Assembly: GCF_004770995.1 (NCBI RefSeq)
Contig: NZ_RQHW01000042.1
Span: forward strand, 206,658-270,657
DNA: 64,000 nucleotides
Direction: 5' to 3'
Origin: Leptospira idonii
GTDB taxonomy: Bacteria; Spirochaetota; Leptospiria; Leptospirales; Leptospiraceae
Part shown: positions 45,536 through 54,300 of the stretch, piece after piece
Layout of the letters: every line of letters starts with the position of its first letter
Position numbering within the stretch: the stretch's first letter is position 1
Program-made: the position numbers and the translations under genes
Notes under the pieces: generated by a model
Seen by the model: only the letters and a program-made list of their open reading frames with translations
Databases searched by the model: none
What the model was told of the DNA's origin: nothing

Positions 45536-48121
45536 TTGATTCTTAGTCTATGTATGCTTTCTTATCCGTTGCAGTTCTTCGCAATTCCGGAAGGACCTGT
45601 CTCCAATTGGGACTATTTCTGGTACCAAATTCCTTACGGAGCCCCCGGAATCCTTACCTTTCTGGTGGGGATTTTTCTCAGTTATTTCTCCTTTCAAAAG
45701 TTTAGAAGCGGTTCCGAAGAAAATCGTCTCTTCCATGCGAACCTTACCATTTCCTTTATCAGTTTCGGTTTTGTGGGTCTCGTTCTCAGTTTAAGAGCAT
45801 GGATTCAGGACGTAGAAGTACTAGTTTTTTGGAATGATATACTTTATTTTTTCGTAGCCCCTCTCGCTCCTTCCGCCTTTTACCTGGCCTATCATATGAC
45901 GGGAAAAAAGAGCAAACTTTTGTTATACTATTCTTATATATGTTGGGCAGCGTCTTTCGTTTTGTATTTGGGCATTTTACTTGGAAAAGGTTTTGAGACG
46001 AATGTATTCGAATTTACTTTCGGAAAATATCCTAGAGGGAGCGCATTCATTCGTCCTTGGGGGATCTTGGCACCTTTGGGATATTTTTTCCTGATCCTTC
46101 CTTCCTTTATCAAACATTATTCCCATATCCGATCCAATTACCACCTTTCTTTGTTTCACGGTGTGAACCTTCTTTTTCTTCTGACTACTTCCAATGCTCC
46201 CAGTATCTTGGGGCTGAAGGTTTATCCTGGAGGGTTCTTCTTATTCATTCCTATGTTGCTTATCGCCTATGGAGTGTTCCGTTCGGATTTCTTCGATGTA
46301 AATCAGCTTTTGTTTCAGAAGAACGGTATGTTTTACTTCCTGTTCGGGCTTTTGTCTTTCGTTTTGATTTTCATTTCTTTCGGAGTCTCTTTCGGTCTTT
46401 CTCCTCTTTCTTATGAAGCGTCCAAATGGTATCCTTGGGGAATTCCTCCCGTCATCAGTGTGTTCGCTTCCGTCTTTCTCTCCATCATCGTAGCAGGGGC
46501 CAATCCTTCCGCAAGATTGAACCAGTTATGTGCATTCGCACTCATCCTTACTGGTTTTTATGTGATGCAGTCTGTTCCTTTGAAGTTGAACCTATCTTAT
46601 GTGGTGCAGCTTCGCATTTCTCAGCTGACCTTTTTGGCGTTCGCATTTGCACCCAGCATTATGGTGCGTCTTGTTTTCGAAGCAATTGCTAAAAAGAATC
46701 CAAGCTGGCTGAAGTATGTGGACATTCTTTGTGTGATTGCTGCATTACTTTCTCCTTCTCCTTGGTTGTTCGTCGGTTTTTACGAATATCCCTGGTCAAG
46801 AGTGCATCATGGGGGTCCTGCAGAAGCCCTTATCGGATTCAACGGTTTCATCGCACTTGTTCTTATTCTGATCACATTTTTCAAACACAGGGAATATATC
46901 AACGGAGCCTCTCGTTGGATCATAGGTTCCTTTATGTTATCAGCCGTGTTGCTTTTGTTCGCTCTTCTTCCTTCTCATGGAATTCCTCTTTTCCCTTTGA
47001 GCGATTTTCAATTCGTTCCAGCGACAATTTTAGGTTATGCGGTCTTAAAACACGGAGCTCTTTCTTTGGAAGGAAGGACCATCCAGCTCAGTCAGAAACT
47101 GGCGAATTTGGGGCTTGTAACGATGGGAATCGCCGCCATTCTTTATTTCCCATTGATTCGAGATCATTACGGGATCGGAGAGTCCGCATTCCATTTGATG
47201 ATGATCGTTCTTCCTCTCATTCTCTTCAATTATCTTGTGATCTACATCATGTCTCGTCCTTTGGCGGAAGAATTGGATATCAGTTATTTCCTTTTGGATC
47301 TGGAGAAACAAAAAGCGGATGAAGAAAGAGAAAAGGCTTTGATTGCTCAAGATAAAGCGGAAGAAGCCAGGGAAGAATCCGAAAAACTTTTGTTAAACAT
47401 TCTTCCTTTGAAAGTGGCCCAGGAATTGAAAGACAAAGGTTCCGTTACTCCTGCCAGGTATGAGAACGTCACCGTTTTGTTCACTGATTTCAAAGGATTC
47501 ACCAAAGTCGCAGAAGGTATGGAAGAACAAACATTGGTTGAAGAGCTGGATGCTTGTTTCACCCAATTCGATGAGATCATATTACGGAACAATTTGGAGA
47601 AACTGAAAACCATCGGGGATTCCTATATGTGTGCGGGAGGTCTTCCCGTATCTAACAGAACCAATGCGATCGATGCTTGTCTTGCTGCTTTGGAAGTGCA
47701 AAGTTTTATGAATCAGTTGAAGGAGATCAAGTCTGCTTTGAATCTTCCTTTTTGGGAATTGAGATTGGGAATTCATACCGGGCCTGTCGTCGCAGGAGTC
47801 GTAGGGCGGTTCAAATTCGCTTACGATATTTGGGGGGATACGGTGAATACCGCTTCTCGAATGGAGTCGGGAGGAGAAGCGGGTAAAATCAATATCTCTA
47901 AAGAAACCTACGAACTAGTGAAATATTTTTTTGTGACCGAATACAGGGGAAAAATCCACGGAAAGAACAAAGGCGATCTGGATATGTATTTCGTTCATCG
48001 CCTAAGACCTCGTTATTCGCAAGATGAGGATGGTAAGGCACCGAACCAAGTGTTCCGAGAAGTTTATTCTAAGTTACATGAAGGAGCTGTGGTTCGTTGG
48101 AAAAATCTGCCGGATTCGTAA
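45536..48121 (+). CDS. Membrane adenylate cyclase with large polytopic sensor region
   Basis: An 861-residue class III cyclase predicted to make cAMP. The first 580 residues contain many hydrophobic helices (for example GILTFLVGIFLSYFSF, LYFFVAPLAPSAFYLAYHM, IVLPLILFNYLVIYIM), similar to 7TM histidine-kinase-type receptors. A coiled coil near 585-625 leads to the cyclase domain (about 640-840) with LFTDFKGFTKVAEGM, EKLKTIGDSYMCAGGLP and YDIWGDTVNTASRMES. The two Asp, the Lys in LKTIGD and the Asp in YDIWGD are the residues that select ATP. The start is uncertain: TTG at 45536 or ATG at 45554, neither with a clear ribosome site. Confidence 0.9.
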   Translation: MILSLCMLSYPLQFFAIPEGPVSNWDYFWYQIPYGAPGILTFLVGIFLSYFSFQKFRSGSEENRLFHANLTISFISFGFVGLVLSLRAWIQDVEVLVFWNDILYFFVAPLAPSAFYLAYHMTGKKSKLLLYYSYICWAASFVLYLGILLGKGFETNVFEFTFGKYPRGSAFIRPWGILAPLGYFFLILPSFIKHYSHIRSNYHLSLFHGVNLLFLLTTSNAPSILGLKVYPGGFFLFIPMLLIAYGVFRSDFFDVNQLLFQKNGMFYFLFGLLSFVLIFISFGVSFGLSPLSYEASKWYPWGIPPVISVFASVFLSIIVAGANPSARLNQLCAFALILTGFYVMQSVPLKLNLSYVVQLRISQLTFLAFAFAPSIMVRLVFEAIAKKNPSWLKYVDILCVIAALLSPSPWLFVGFYEYPWSRVHHGGPAEALIGFNGFIALVLILITFFKHREYINGASRWIIGSFMLSAVLLLFALLPSHGIPLFPLSDFQFVPATILGYAVLKHGALSLEGRTIQLSQKLANLGLVTMGIAAILYFPLIRDHYGIGESAFHLMMIVLPLILFNYLVIYIMSRPLAEELDISYFLLDLEKQKADEEREKALIAQDKAEEAREESEKLLLNILPLKVAQELKDKGSVTPARYENVTVLFTDFKGFTKVAEGMEEQTLVEELDACFTQFDEIILRNNLEKLKTIGDSYMCAGGLPVSNRTNAIDACLAALEVQSFMNQLKEIKSALNLPFWELRLGIHTGPVVAGVVGRFKFAYDIWGDTVNTASRMESGGEAGKINISKETYELVKYFFVTEYRGKIHGKNKGDLDMYFVHRLRPRYSQDEDGKAPNQVFREVYSKLHEGAVVRWKNLPDS

Positions 48122-48128
48122 ATCCGGC
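48109..48128 (+). terminator. Hairpin spanning the cyclase stop codon
   Basis: GCCGGATT-CGTA-AATCCGGC is a perfect 8-bp stem with a 4-base loop, and the TAA stop (48119-48121) lies in the loop and 3' arm. No T run follows, so termination is uncertain; it may act between the convergent cyclase and fliF transcripts. Confidence 0.45.
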
Positions 48129-48160
48129 GTAAGATGGTAAAAGGAGATTCGGTGGATAAA

Positions 48161-49861
48161 TTAAGCTTGTTCTTCTTCCGCAAGCCAAGTGCGGAGTAAC
48201 TGTGCGACATCTTCCGGTTTTTCTTTGGCAAGATTGATCGCATTTTCCAAAAGTTCCCGACGCAGTTTTTCGTCGAGGGAGAGCTCCACTTCGGCCCCCC
48301 CTTCGTCCATCACCCTGAGAGCGGCTTCTCTCATCATCTGTTGTTGAGCCGCCAACTCTTCTTCGCGAAGTCTTCTTCTTCTCGCCATCTCTTTTTTGAT
48401 CGCTCTGTAGACAAGAACCGCTAGAATCAAAAGGATGAGTATGATGAGGGATGCGATAACCATGTTACGGATCGCTCTTTGTTTTTGGAATTCTTCATCT
48501 TCCAAACGGAACTGTTCCGTTCTGTCTTTAGGAATGGTGATGACGCTGATTTGGTCTCCTCTAGATCTGGTATAACCGATAGCGGCTTCCAAGTTTTTAC
48601 GGATGAGTTTCAGATCGGATTCGGAAACGGGGATGTATTTTCTTTCATATCCTAATCCGTCTTCTCTTTCCTTCTTTTCCCAAACTCCGTCTACGACGAC
48701 GGATAATCCTACTTTTTCAATTTTCCAAGGCTGACGTTTGATGTCTTTGACCCGTTTATTGAATTCATAGTTATTGATATTTTCATCTTTAGAATATTCT
48801 GCTTTTTGATAGTCAGTGTCTTTGTATCCTGGAGGAAGATTCGGTTCGGTTCCTGCGGGTCCGTCAGGAGTGAATCCTCTTCCTTTGAAAGCTTCTTTCG
48901 TTTCTTTGGAAGATACTTTTAAAGAGTAACCATCTACCAATTTTCTTTCCGAGTAAGGAGTGTCCGGATTATCCAACTCCGCAACCACGGGAAGAACTTC
49001 ATTTTCCGTAAGGGATTCTTGGTCCCAGTTGAACATATATTCGAAACGTGTGATATCTACTCTGTCTTCACCGCCCAAATACCAGCGCAATGTGTTTCTG
49101 ATATCGATGAGTCTTTTAACTCTTTCTTCTTCTTCAATGCGGAGTTTTTCTTGTACGATTCTGAGTTCTAATCTTTCTTTTTCCAAATCTTCTTCGAAGT
49201 CGGAGATGATCTTTCCGTCAGGATCCGCCACACTTACGTTCTCAGGCTTTAACTTAGGTACGGCGCGAGCCACCAAGTTTACGATCCCTTTCACTTCTTT
49301 TTTACTGAGTCCGTCTACTCCCGGACGAAAATGAAGGATAACACTTGCTTTAACAGGATACGCATTCGCTTCGAATAAATCCGCCTCGGGGATGGCGATG
49401 TTTACGTCCGCTTTTTCGATAGGACGAAGAGTCATTAATGATTTTTCAATCGCTCCTTTGAGCGCTCTGAACTTTTTGATGTCTTTGTCGAATTGGGTTT
49501 CCGTAAACTTTTCGATGTCGAAAAGTTCCCATCCACTTACGCCTGCAGGAATTAAATTCTCTTGCGCTAGTTTGGTGACGATCTCTTGTCTTTTGTCAGG
49601 ATCCACAGTGATGAGGCTGGTATCGCTGGAACCGTAGCTGTATCCTAGAGCATCTAACTTTTTTGTGACCTCTGAAAAGTCCTTAGGGTCTAAATCTTTG
49701 AATAGGATGATCCTGTTTTTTGTGGAAGAGACATTCGATAGGATGACGATGGCGACGACGATGACCAATGCCACTCCGCCTAAGATCAATTTTTTGGTAT
49801 TGTCTAATTTATTAAAAAGTTCCTTGATATTATCTAGAATTTTCTGTACTGCTTCGGGCAT
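48161..49861 (-). CDS. fliF: Flagellar MS-ring protein FliF
   Basis: Forms the membrane-embedded MS ring, the base on which the periplasmic flagellar motor is built. The 566 residues have an N-terminal helix ([19 protein letters not shown], about 24-42). The ring-building domain follows ([24 protein letters not shown].. and [32 protein letters not shown], then [23 protein letters not shown]). The beta-collar region is next, then a second helix ([22 protein letters not shown]) and a C-terminal FliG-binding tail ([23 protein letters not shown]). fliG, normally the next gene, is absent here; a convergent cyclase gene follows instead. Confidence 0.97.
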   Translation of the reverse strand: MPEAVQKILDNIKELFNKLDNTKKLILGGVALVIVVAIVILSNVSSTKNRIILFKDLDPKDFSEVTKKLDALGYSYGSSDTSLITVDPDKRQEIVTKLAQENLIPAGVSGWELFDIEKFTETQFDKDIKKFRALKGAIEKSLMTLRPIEKADVNIAIPEADLFEANAYPVKASVILHFRPGVDGLSKKEVKGIVNLVARAVPKLKPENVSVADPDGKIISDFEEDLEKERLELRIVQEKLRIEEEERVKRLIDIRNTLRWYLGGEDRVDITRFEYMFNWDQESLTENEVLPVVAELDNPDTPYSERKLVDGYSLKVSSKETKEAFKGRGFTPDGPAGTEPNLPPGYKDTDYQKAEYSKDENINNYEFNKRVKDIKRQPWKIEKVGLSVVVDGVWEKKEREDGLGYERKYIPVSESDLKLIRKNLEAAIGYTRSRGDQISVITIPKDRTEQFRLEDEEFQKQRAIRNMVIASLIILILLILAVLVYRAIKKEMARRRRLREEELAAQQQMMREAALRVMDEGGAEVELSLDEKLRRELLENAINLAKEKPEDVAQLLRTWLAEEEQA

Positions 49862-49955
49862 AGTAGGGGCCTCGTCCTGTTATGGGACATAATGAAGGGT
49901 CTATTGGAATTTGTACAAGTATTTTTCTGTGGTAGGTACCACAGATTTCCCCTCT
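49862..49955 (-). promoter_or_regulatory. Upstream region of fliF with palindrome and promoter-like boxes
   Basis: A perfect palindrome CTGTGGTAGGTACCACAG lies at 49927-49944. On the minus strand it is followed by TTGTAC and, 18 bases on, CATTAT, a possible -35/-10 pair for fliF. GACATAAT occurs on the plus strand at 49886-49893. The 11-base GTAGGTACCAC core recurs upstream of fliE. Confidence 0.45.
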
Positions 49956-51116
49956 TTAGATGGGTTTTCCCTCAGTATCCACTTTGATTCGGGTGTATCG
50001 GATGCGATCGATCTGCTGTTTTTCGATATTTCTGGTTTCTCCTGCCATTTCCAGGGTGATTGTCTCCAAACTGAACGATTTGATGTCCCCTTGGATCACT
50101 GTACCGTCATTCAATTGGATCATGGCCACCCTTTTCATATAAAAGGATTCTTCCTCCGGAACCTCTCTCGTTTCGGCTTCCACTACAGCAGTCTTATTTT
50201 CCTCTTCTTTCTTTTGGGCCAGAAGGGTTTTGTATAGATCTCTTTCCTCTTGCAGTTTTCTGTAATCCGCAAGGCTGGCAGAATCACAAGCATCCACTCG
50301 GATGGTTTTCGTTGTGATCGTAGTCAACGGAGCAAAGAAAATCGTATAGGCGAAATCCACGATCGTTGTCTTTTCTTCAAAACGATAAGACTGATTCGGG
50401 TCGGGGAAAAGTTCCTCCAGAGGAGTGTCTCCCATACGAATGCTTCCGTAGAGAATGAACCATTGTCTGTAAGCTCTGGACGCATAACATTGATCTTCTG
50501 CCGAGCTTAGGAATAAAGGCTTATTTTCATGAGGATTATGGATCTTGAGTTTCGTAGCTGTAATCGTGTTTTTTTGTTTTGGTTCCGCAGGATATAGACG
50601 AGAAAACAATTCTTTCGACTTACGAATGGAAGTAGAAATTTGTTTCTGCATATATTGAATTTCGGAAACGGTAAAATTAAGTTCGTTTCGCACGGCGCTT
50701 CTGGTGGAATCGGAAGAGATCGATTCGTTTTGAGGGAGAAGGGCAAGATATTCCAAGCCTGTTACATGCAATTTTTCTAATCTAACTTGTAAGAGGGGCA
50801 GTTCTCTATAGGCGAATAAAAAGGCTTCACCTTTCTCTCCTATCTGTTTTTTAAGAAGGTAATTTTCTTCCGCTTCCTGAATGGCGGTTTGGGAGAATCT
50901 TACGGAGATGATGGTTCTATAGGCTTCTTCCAGATATGTATCGTAAATGGGAAGTTTAAAAATGCTGTGAGAATAAGGGGAAACCAGTAGAGGATCAAGA
51001 GAGGTATTTTCGTATTTTTTCAGTTCTGGATTGGACTCTCTCAACTGATAGTTCTTATTTGCGGAACATTGAGCCAATGTAAAAAGCAGAAGTAAATTGA
51101 AGAAAACAATTCTCAT
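49956..51116 (-). CDS. Lipoprotein of unknown function upstream of fliF
   Basis: A 386-residue predicted lipoprotein: MRIVFFNLLLLFTLAQC gives a lipobox with Cys17. I do not recognise the family. Residues about 60-200 are helical with coiled-coil character (FSQTAIQEAEENYLLKKQIG, ISTSIRKSKELFSRLYP), 210-300 are mixed, then a charged segment (LQEERDLYKTLLAQKKEEEN). The C-terminus, MIQLNDGTVIQGDIKSFSLE followed by ITLEMAGETRNIEKQQIDRIRYT, has the look of a small SH3-like or Sm-like beta barrel often seen at the end of Leptospira exported proteins. Same strand and 94 bp upstream of fliF, so a flagellar or envelope link is possible but unproven. Confidence 0.72.
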   Translation of the reverse strand: MRIVFFNLLLLFTLAQCSANKNYQLRESNPELKKYENTSLDPLLVSPYSHSIFKLPIYDTYLEEAYRTIISVRFSQTAIQEAEENYLLKKQIGEKGEAFLFAYRELPLLQVRLEKLHVTGLEYLALLPQNESISSDSTRSAVRNELNFTVSEIQYMQKQISTSIRKSKELFSRLYPAEPKQKNTITATKLKIHNPHENKPLFLSSAEDQCYASRAYRQWFILYGSIRMGDTPLEELFPDPNQSYRFEEKTTIVDFAYTIFFAPLTTITTKTIRVDACDSASLADYRKLQEERDLYKTLLAQKKEEENKTAVVEAETREVPEEESFYMKRVAMIQLNDGTVIQGDIKSFSLETITLEMAGETRNIEKQQIDRIRYTRIKVDTEGKPI

Positions 51117-51242
51117 GAAAATATAACCTTTTCTTCCGAAAGAGTAAAATAATCAGGAAAAAAATACAAATTCATTTTTAAGAATCTTGGGTAATTTCTA
51201 ATTTCTCTTGAAGATTACGAATCCTGCCGTTACCTTAGAGTT

Positions 51243-52175
51243 GTGGATTCTATATATACGATCGATTGTCATTATGCGGACTTTGAAAAAGTCGCTTGCG
51301 CTTATCTTTTAGTGGAAAACGGACGAGGAACATTCGTAGAAGTCAACACTACACATGCACTCCCTCATCTTTTGGGAAAACTGAAGGAAGTAGGGCTTAA
51401 GCCGGAAGACGTGGATTATGTGATTGTGACCCATGTGCATTTGGATCATGCGGGAGGATCTTCCGCTCTTTTGCGGGTTTGCCCGAATGCTATCTTACTT
51501 GCACATCCTAAGACCGCCAAACATTTGATCCATCCTTCCCGATTGATCGAAAGCAGCACTTCCGTTTACGGAGAGGAAATGTTTCGTAAATTGTACGGCA
51601 CTATAGATCCGGTTCAGGAATCCAGAATCCGTGTGATGGCAGACGGAGAAAGTTTGGAATGGGGAGATCGAAAATTTATCTTCCATTATACGAGAGGGCA
51701 TGCGAATCATCATTTCTGCATATATGAATCCAAATCGAATTCGATTTTTACGGGAGATTCTTTCGGCATTTCTTATCCGGGTTTGGAGTTGGGAAAAAGG
51801 TTTATATTCCCCACCACGACTCCTACGGATTTCCATTATGAAGAAGCGGTTCGATCTCTAGACATCATCGTAAATACCGGAGCTAAAACCGCATATCTCA
51901 CCCACTTCGATGGATTAGGTGATCTAAAAGGGCAATCGATTTATTTGAAACAAGGTTTGGATCTTTGTAAGGAAGCGATCGAAGGGGCAGGTGCGGTATC
52001 CGATCCTTCACTACTAACTTCTTATTTCGAGTCTAAGGTGAAAGATATGATCCAAACTTTAGCCGATCGACAAGGAGCAGATTTAACTTCCAAGGATTGG
52101 GAACTTTTAGAGATCGATGTGAATTTGAATGCGCAGGGATTGCTGTATTCTTATCGTAGGAATTCCGCCGCATGA
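51243..52175 (+). CDS. Metallo-beta-lactamase-fold hydrolase
   Basis: A 310-residue cytoplasmic MBL-fold enzyme beginning at a GTG. The binuclear metal site is complete: VIVTHVHLDHAGGSS (HxHxDH), the second histidine in HYTRGHANHHFCIY, the bridging Asp in SIFTGDSFGISYPG and the last His in AYLTHFDGL. No rhodanese or flavodiiron domain is fused to it, and there is no signal peptide. It overlaps the DUF4430 lipoprotein gene by 4 bp. The substrate cannot be inferred. These two plus-strand genes sit between fliE and the lipoprotein-fliF pair, which run the other way. Confidence 0.88.
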   Translation: MDSIYTIDCHYADFEKVACAYLLVENGRGTFVEVNTTHALPHLLGKLKEVGLKPEDVDYVIVTHVHLDHAGGSSALLRVCPNAILLAHPKTAKHLIHPSRLIESSTSVYGEEMFRKLYGTIDPVQESRIRVMADGESLEWGDRKFIFHYTRGHANHHFCIYESKSNSIFTGDSFGISYPGLELGKRFIFPTTTPTDFHYEEAVRSLDIIVNTGAKTAYLTHFDGLGDLKGQSIYLKQGLDLCKEAIEGAGAVSDPSLLTSYFESKVKDMIQTLADRQGADLTSKDWELLEIDVNLNAQGLLYSYRRNSAA

Positions 52176-52618
52176 ATGTAATGAACGGATTTTTGTTTCG
52201 CATACTATTGTTATGTGTTATTATGTTTGTCAATTGCACCAGCGGCCTGCAAAGGAAACGAAACTCTTACGACCAAGAAGGGATTCATATCCATGTAAGT
52301 TGTAGCGAGTTTGAGGAAAGTTTTTATTATCCTACTCCTTTTTCCGAAAAAAAAGATCTGCTTCAAGTGTTTGCGGAACTTTCCCAGAAAGAAAATCCTT
52401 CCATGAGGTTTATCTCTACGAACAGAACGGAAGAGATCATGACCATCAACGGAGCCAGCAATTCCTGGAAAGAGGGTTGGGTGATCTATGTGAATGGAGA
52501 AAAAATCTCTCCTGTAGATTTGAAGTTAGGTGTTCGGGTAGGAAAAGAAGATAGGATCGAAATTAAACTGGAGAAGGTGGAACGCATCTTCGGACAACCT
52601 TCCGAAAATGCGAATTAA
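52172..52618 (+). CDS. DUF4430-like small lipoprotein
   Basis: A 148-residue predicted lipoprotein: FLFRILLLCVIMFVNC provides the signal and lipobox, with Cys22 as the acylated residue. The C-terminal half (MTINGASNSWKEGWVIYVNG, then LGVRVGKEDRIEIKLEKV) matches the ubiquitin-like DUF4430 pattern, related to domains in cobalamin-binding intrinsic factor and transcobalamin. Function here is unknown. It overlaps the upstream MBL gene by 4 bp (ATGA) and ends 3 bp from the convergent fliE gene. Confidence 0.75.
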   Translation: MNVMNGFLFRILLLCVIMFVNCTSGLQRKRNSYDQEGIHIHVSCSEFEESFYYPTPFSEKKDLLQVFAELSQKENPSMRFISTNRTEEIMTINGASNSWKEGWVIYVNGEKISPVDLKLGVRVGKEDRIEIKLEKVERIFGQPSENAN

Positions 52619-52621
52619 ATT

Positions 52622-52996
52622 TTATCTTAACTGACTCAGTTCTCTGTAAGCTCTGATAAAGCCGTCTGACATCGTTTTTGCGAAAGTAAGGGAGATTCTC
52701 GCCTTTTCCGCTGCGATCATCACTTCATGAAGTTCCACTGAATTCGGATCGAATACGATCTTTTGGGTGAGTTCATCCGCTTCCACTTGTTGGTCGTTTA
52801 CTTGTTCGAACGCTTTTTTGAGAGCATCTGCGAAAGTTCCTGCCACTTCATCCGGTGACTTTGCTTCGTTTGTTTTTCCGTAATGGCGGGAATCGGTTCG
52901 GTTCACTGCCACTTTGTCTCCGTTCGGAAGCAAAGAATAAGGTTTTGCACCTGATATATGATTTGATGAAAAAGAAGAAATAGATTCGATGCCCAT
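52622..52996 (-). CDS. fliE: Flagellar hook-basal body protein FliE
   Basis: Small protein of 124 residues that joins the MS ring to the flagellar rod. The C-terminal helical part is diagnostic: FADALKKAFEQVNDQQVEAD, DPNSVELHEVMIAAEKARIS and LTFAKTMSDGFIRAYRELSQ. The N-terminal 40 residues are variable. In many spirochaetes the order is flgB-flgC-fliE-fliF; here it is kept, but plus-strand genes stand on both sides of fliE, so it must have its own promoter, probably in the 53000-53130 region. Confidence 0.93.
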   Translation of the reverse strand: MGIESISSFSSNHISGAKPYSLLPNGDKVAVNRTDSRHYGKTNEAKSPDEVAGTFADALKKAFEQVNDQQVEADELTQKIVFDPNSVELHEVMIAAEKARISLTFAKTMSDGFIRAYRELSQLR

Positions 52997-53247
52997 AGGA
53001 ATGCCCTCATAGGAATTATCGATGGATTTCCGATTTACTTGAGTAAAAAATTATGTCGGATTTACGGGAAAGTTTGTAGGAGTTCCTACAAAATGGGGCG
53101 AAAAAAGGGGAAATTTTGTGGTACCTACCCCCTTTCTTCTTAAATCTCTTCCCATTTTCATCCATAGCGGGGCTTTGTACAACCGATCTTACCGGGAAAT
53201 GCCTCAGACACCGGGTTCGGAAAGCTTTTCAAAAAAAAATCTTCCTA
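52997..53247 (-). promoter_or_regulatory. fliE upstream region with two dyad motifs
   Basis: There is no gene in this stretch. TTTGTAGGAGTTCCTACAAA (53073-53092) is a perfect 9-bp inverted repeat with a 2-base centre. GTGGTACCTAC (53118-53128) is the reverse complement of the core of the fliF upstream palindrome. On the minus strand GACATAAT (53050-53057) lies 15 bases after the first dyad and could be a -10 box for fliE. Confidence 0.5.
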
Positions 53248-53277
53248 GGGAACCTTTCCCGGTTCTCCGGGGTAAAC
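53248..53277 (+). promoter_or_regulatory. Candidate ECF-sigma promoter before the Spy-like gene
   Basis: GGGAACC (53248-53254) fits the GGAAC -35 class recognised by many ECF sigma factors. GTAAAC lies 17 bases downstream, 20 bases before the ATG at 53298. The locus encodes an ECF sigma factor, so autoregulation is plausible. Confidence 0.4.
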
Positions 53278-53297
53278 TAGTCAAAAGAGGAGATCAA

Positions 53298-53792
53298 ATG
53301 AAAACAACTCTCAAGATTCTAATCACCACGCTCAGTTTCGCAGTAGCTTCGGGAATCGTTGCCCATGACAGAGAACATGGAGACAGAAAACATCCGAAAG
53401 ACCACGGGAAATTTTTAGAGAAAATGGCAAAAGACCTGGGATTGACCGCTGATCAAAAGAAGAGAATCGAGAAAGTCCATTCCGATTCCAAACAAGCGAA
53501 AGAAGATTATGAAAACAAGCAGGATGCTCTTCGCAAAGAACTTCACGCTCTGCTATCGGCAGATAACCTGGATAAGTCGGCTATCCGTTCTAAAATGGAA
53601 GAAGTCTCCAAAGTGAAGATCGACTCTAAGATGTTGTGGATCGACGATCGAATCAAGATCAACGAAATCCTTACTCCCGAGCAAAGAGCAAAGCAGAAAG
53701 AAATATTCAAAAAACACCATGAAGAACATGGAAATAAGGAACATAAAAAAGACCGCCCCGAAAAAGAGAAACGGGACAAAAAACGTGACTAA
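53298..53792 (+). CDS. Spy/CpxP/CnrX-like periplasmic metal-sensor or chaperone protein
   Basis: A 164-residue exported helical protein. The ATG at 53298 has AGAGGAGA upstream and gives a signal peptide (MKTTLKILITTLSFAVASGI); a longer frame from 53118 lacks one. The mature part is charged: LEKMAKDLGLTADQKKRIEK, then RKELHALLSADNLDKSAIRS, and ILTPEQRAKQKEIFKKHHEE, which is the LTxxQ repeat of the Spy/heavy-metal-resistance family. Histidine-rich ends (AHDREHGDRKHPKDHGK and HHEEHGNKEHKK) suggest metal binding. It overlaps the ECF sigma gene by 8 bp. Together with the third gene this resembles CnrX-CnrH-CnrY metal-response loci. Confidence 0.83.
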   Translation: MKTTLKILITTLSFAVASGIVAHDREHGDRKHPKDHGKFLEKMAKDLGLTADQKKRIEKVHSDSKQAKEDYENKQDALRKELHALLSADNLDKSAIRSKMEEVSKVKIDSKMLWIDDRIKINEILTPEQRAKQKEIFKKHHEEHGNKEHKKDRPEKEKRDKKRD

Positions 53793-54300
53793 TCTCGAAT
53801 TCGAAAAAGTAATCAGCACCACCAAATGGGCGGTGCTGAGCGCTATCCGCAAATACCTGGACGCAAGGCTAGCGGATAACATCGATGATGTGGCACAGGA
53901 AACCTACATTCGTATGTACAGATATCTTCAAAAAAACGGATGGGATGCGGACAAGATTGTTTCCTTGGGAAACTGGGCCTATACGATCGCAAAAAACGAA
54001 TCCTTGCGTTTCACCCAGAAACAAAACAAAGAAAGAGTCAAAGCGCAAAAAGTTTTTGATGATCCTTTCCGAGAAGAAGAAACCTCCTTTGAGGGAAGTC
54101 TGCTCGATCGATTGGAATATGAAAAACTGCTACAAGAGATCCCTTCCCAATATAAGGATGTTCTGGTTCTTTTAGGAGAAGGTAAAACGGGAGATCAAAT
54201 TGCGGCACAACTGCACATCGCTCCCGGAACGGTAAAATCCAGATTATTTCGTGCTAAGAGGTTTATATATGAAAAATTCCAAATTCAACAAAGAGATTGA
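53785..54300 (+). CDS. ECF-type RNA polymerase sigma factor
   Basis: A 171-residue group IV sigma factor. I use the GTG at 53785, which overlaps the Spy-like stop by 8 bp and gives normal ECF length; an ATG at 53719 would add 22 basic residues lying in the upstream gene. Region 2 is seen in ADNIDDVAQETYIRMYRYLQ and GNWAYTIAKNESLRFTQKQN. Region 4 is seen in LLQEIPSQYKDVLVLLGEGK and QIAAQLHIAPGTVKSRLFRA. The gene overlaps the small membrane-protein gene by 32 bp. The order sensor-like protein, sigma, membrane protein implies regulated release of this sigma factor. Confidence 0.9.
   Translation: MTNLEFEKVISTTKWAVLSAIRKYLDARLADNIDDVAQETYIRMYRYLQKNGWDADKIVSLGNWAYTIAKNESLRFTQKQNKERVKAQKVFDDPFREEETSFEGSLLDRLEYEKLLQEIPSQYKDVLVLLGEGKTGDQIAAQLHIAPGTVKSRLFRAKRFIYEKFQIQQRD

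Noticed and set aside
49927..49944. Terminator of the lipoprotein gene upstream of fliF
   Set aside because: In the transcript direction the stem is followed by an A run, not T, so a regulatory site is more likely.
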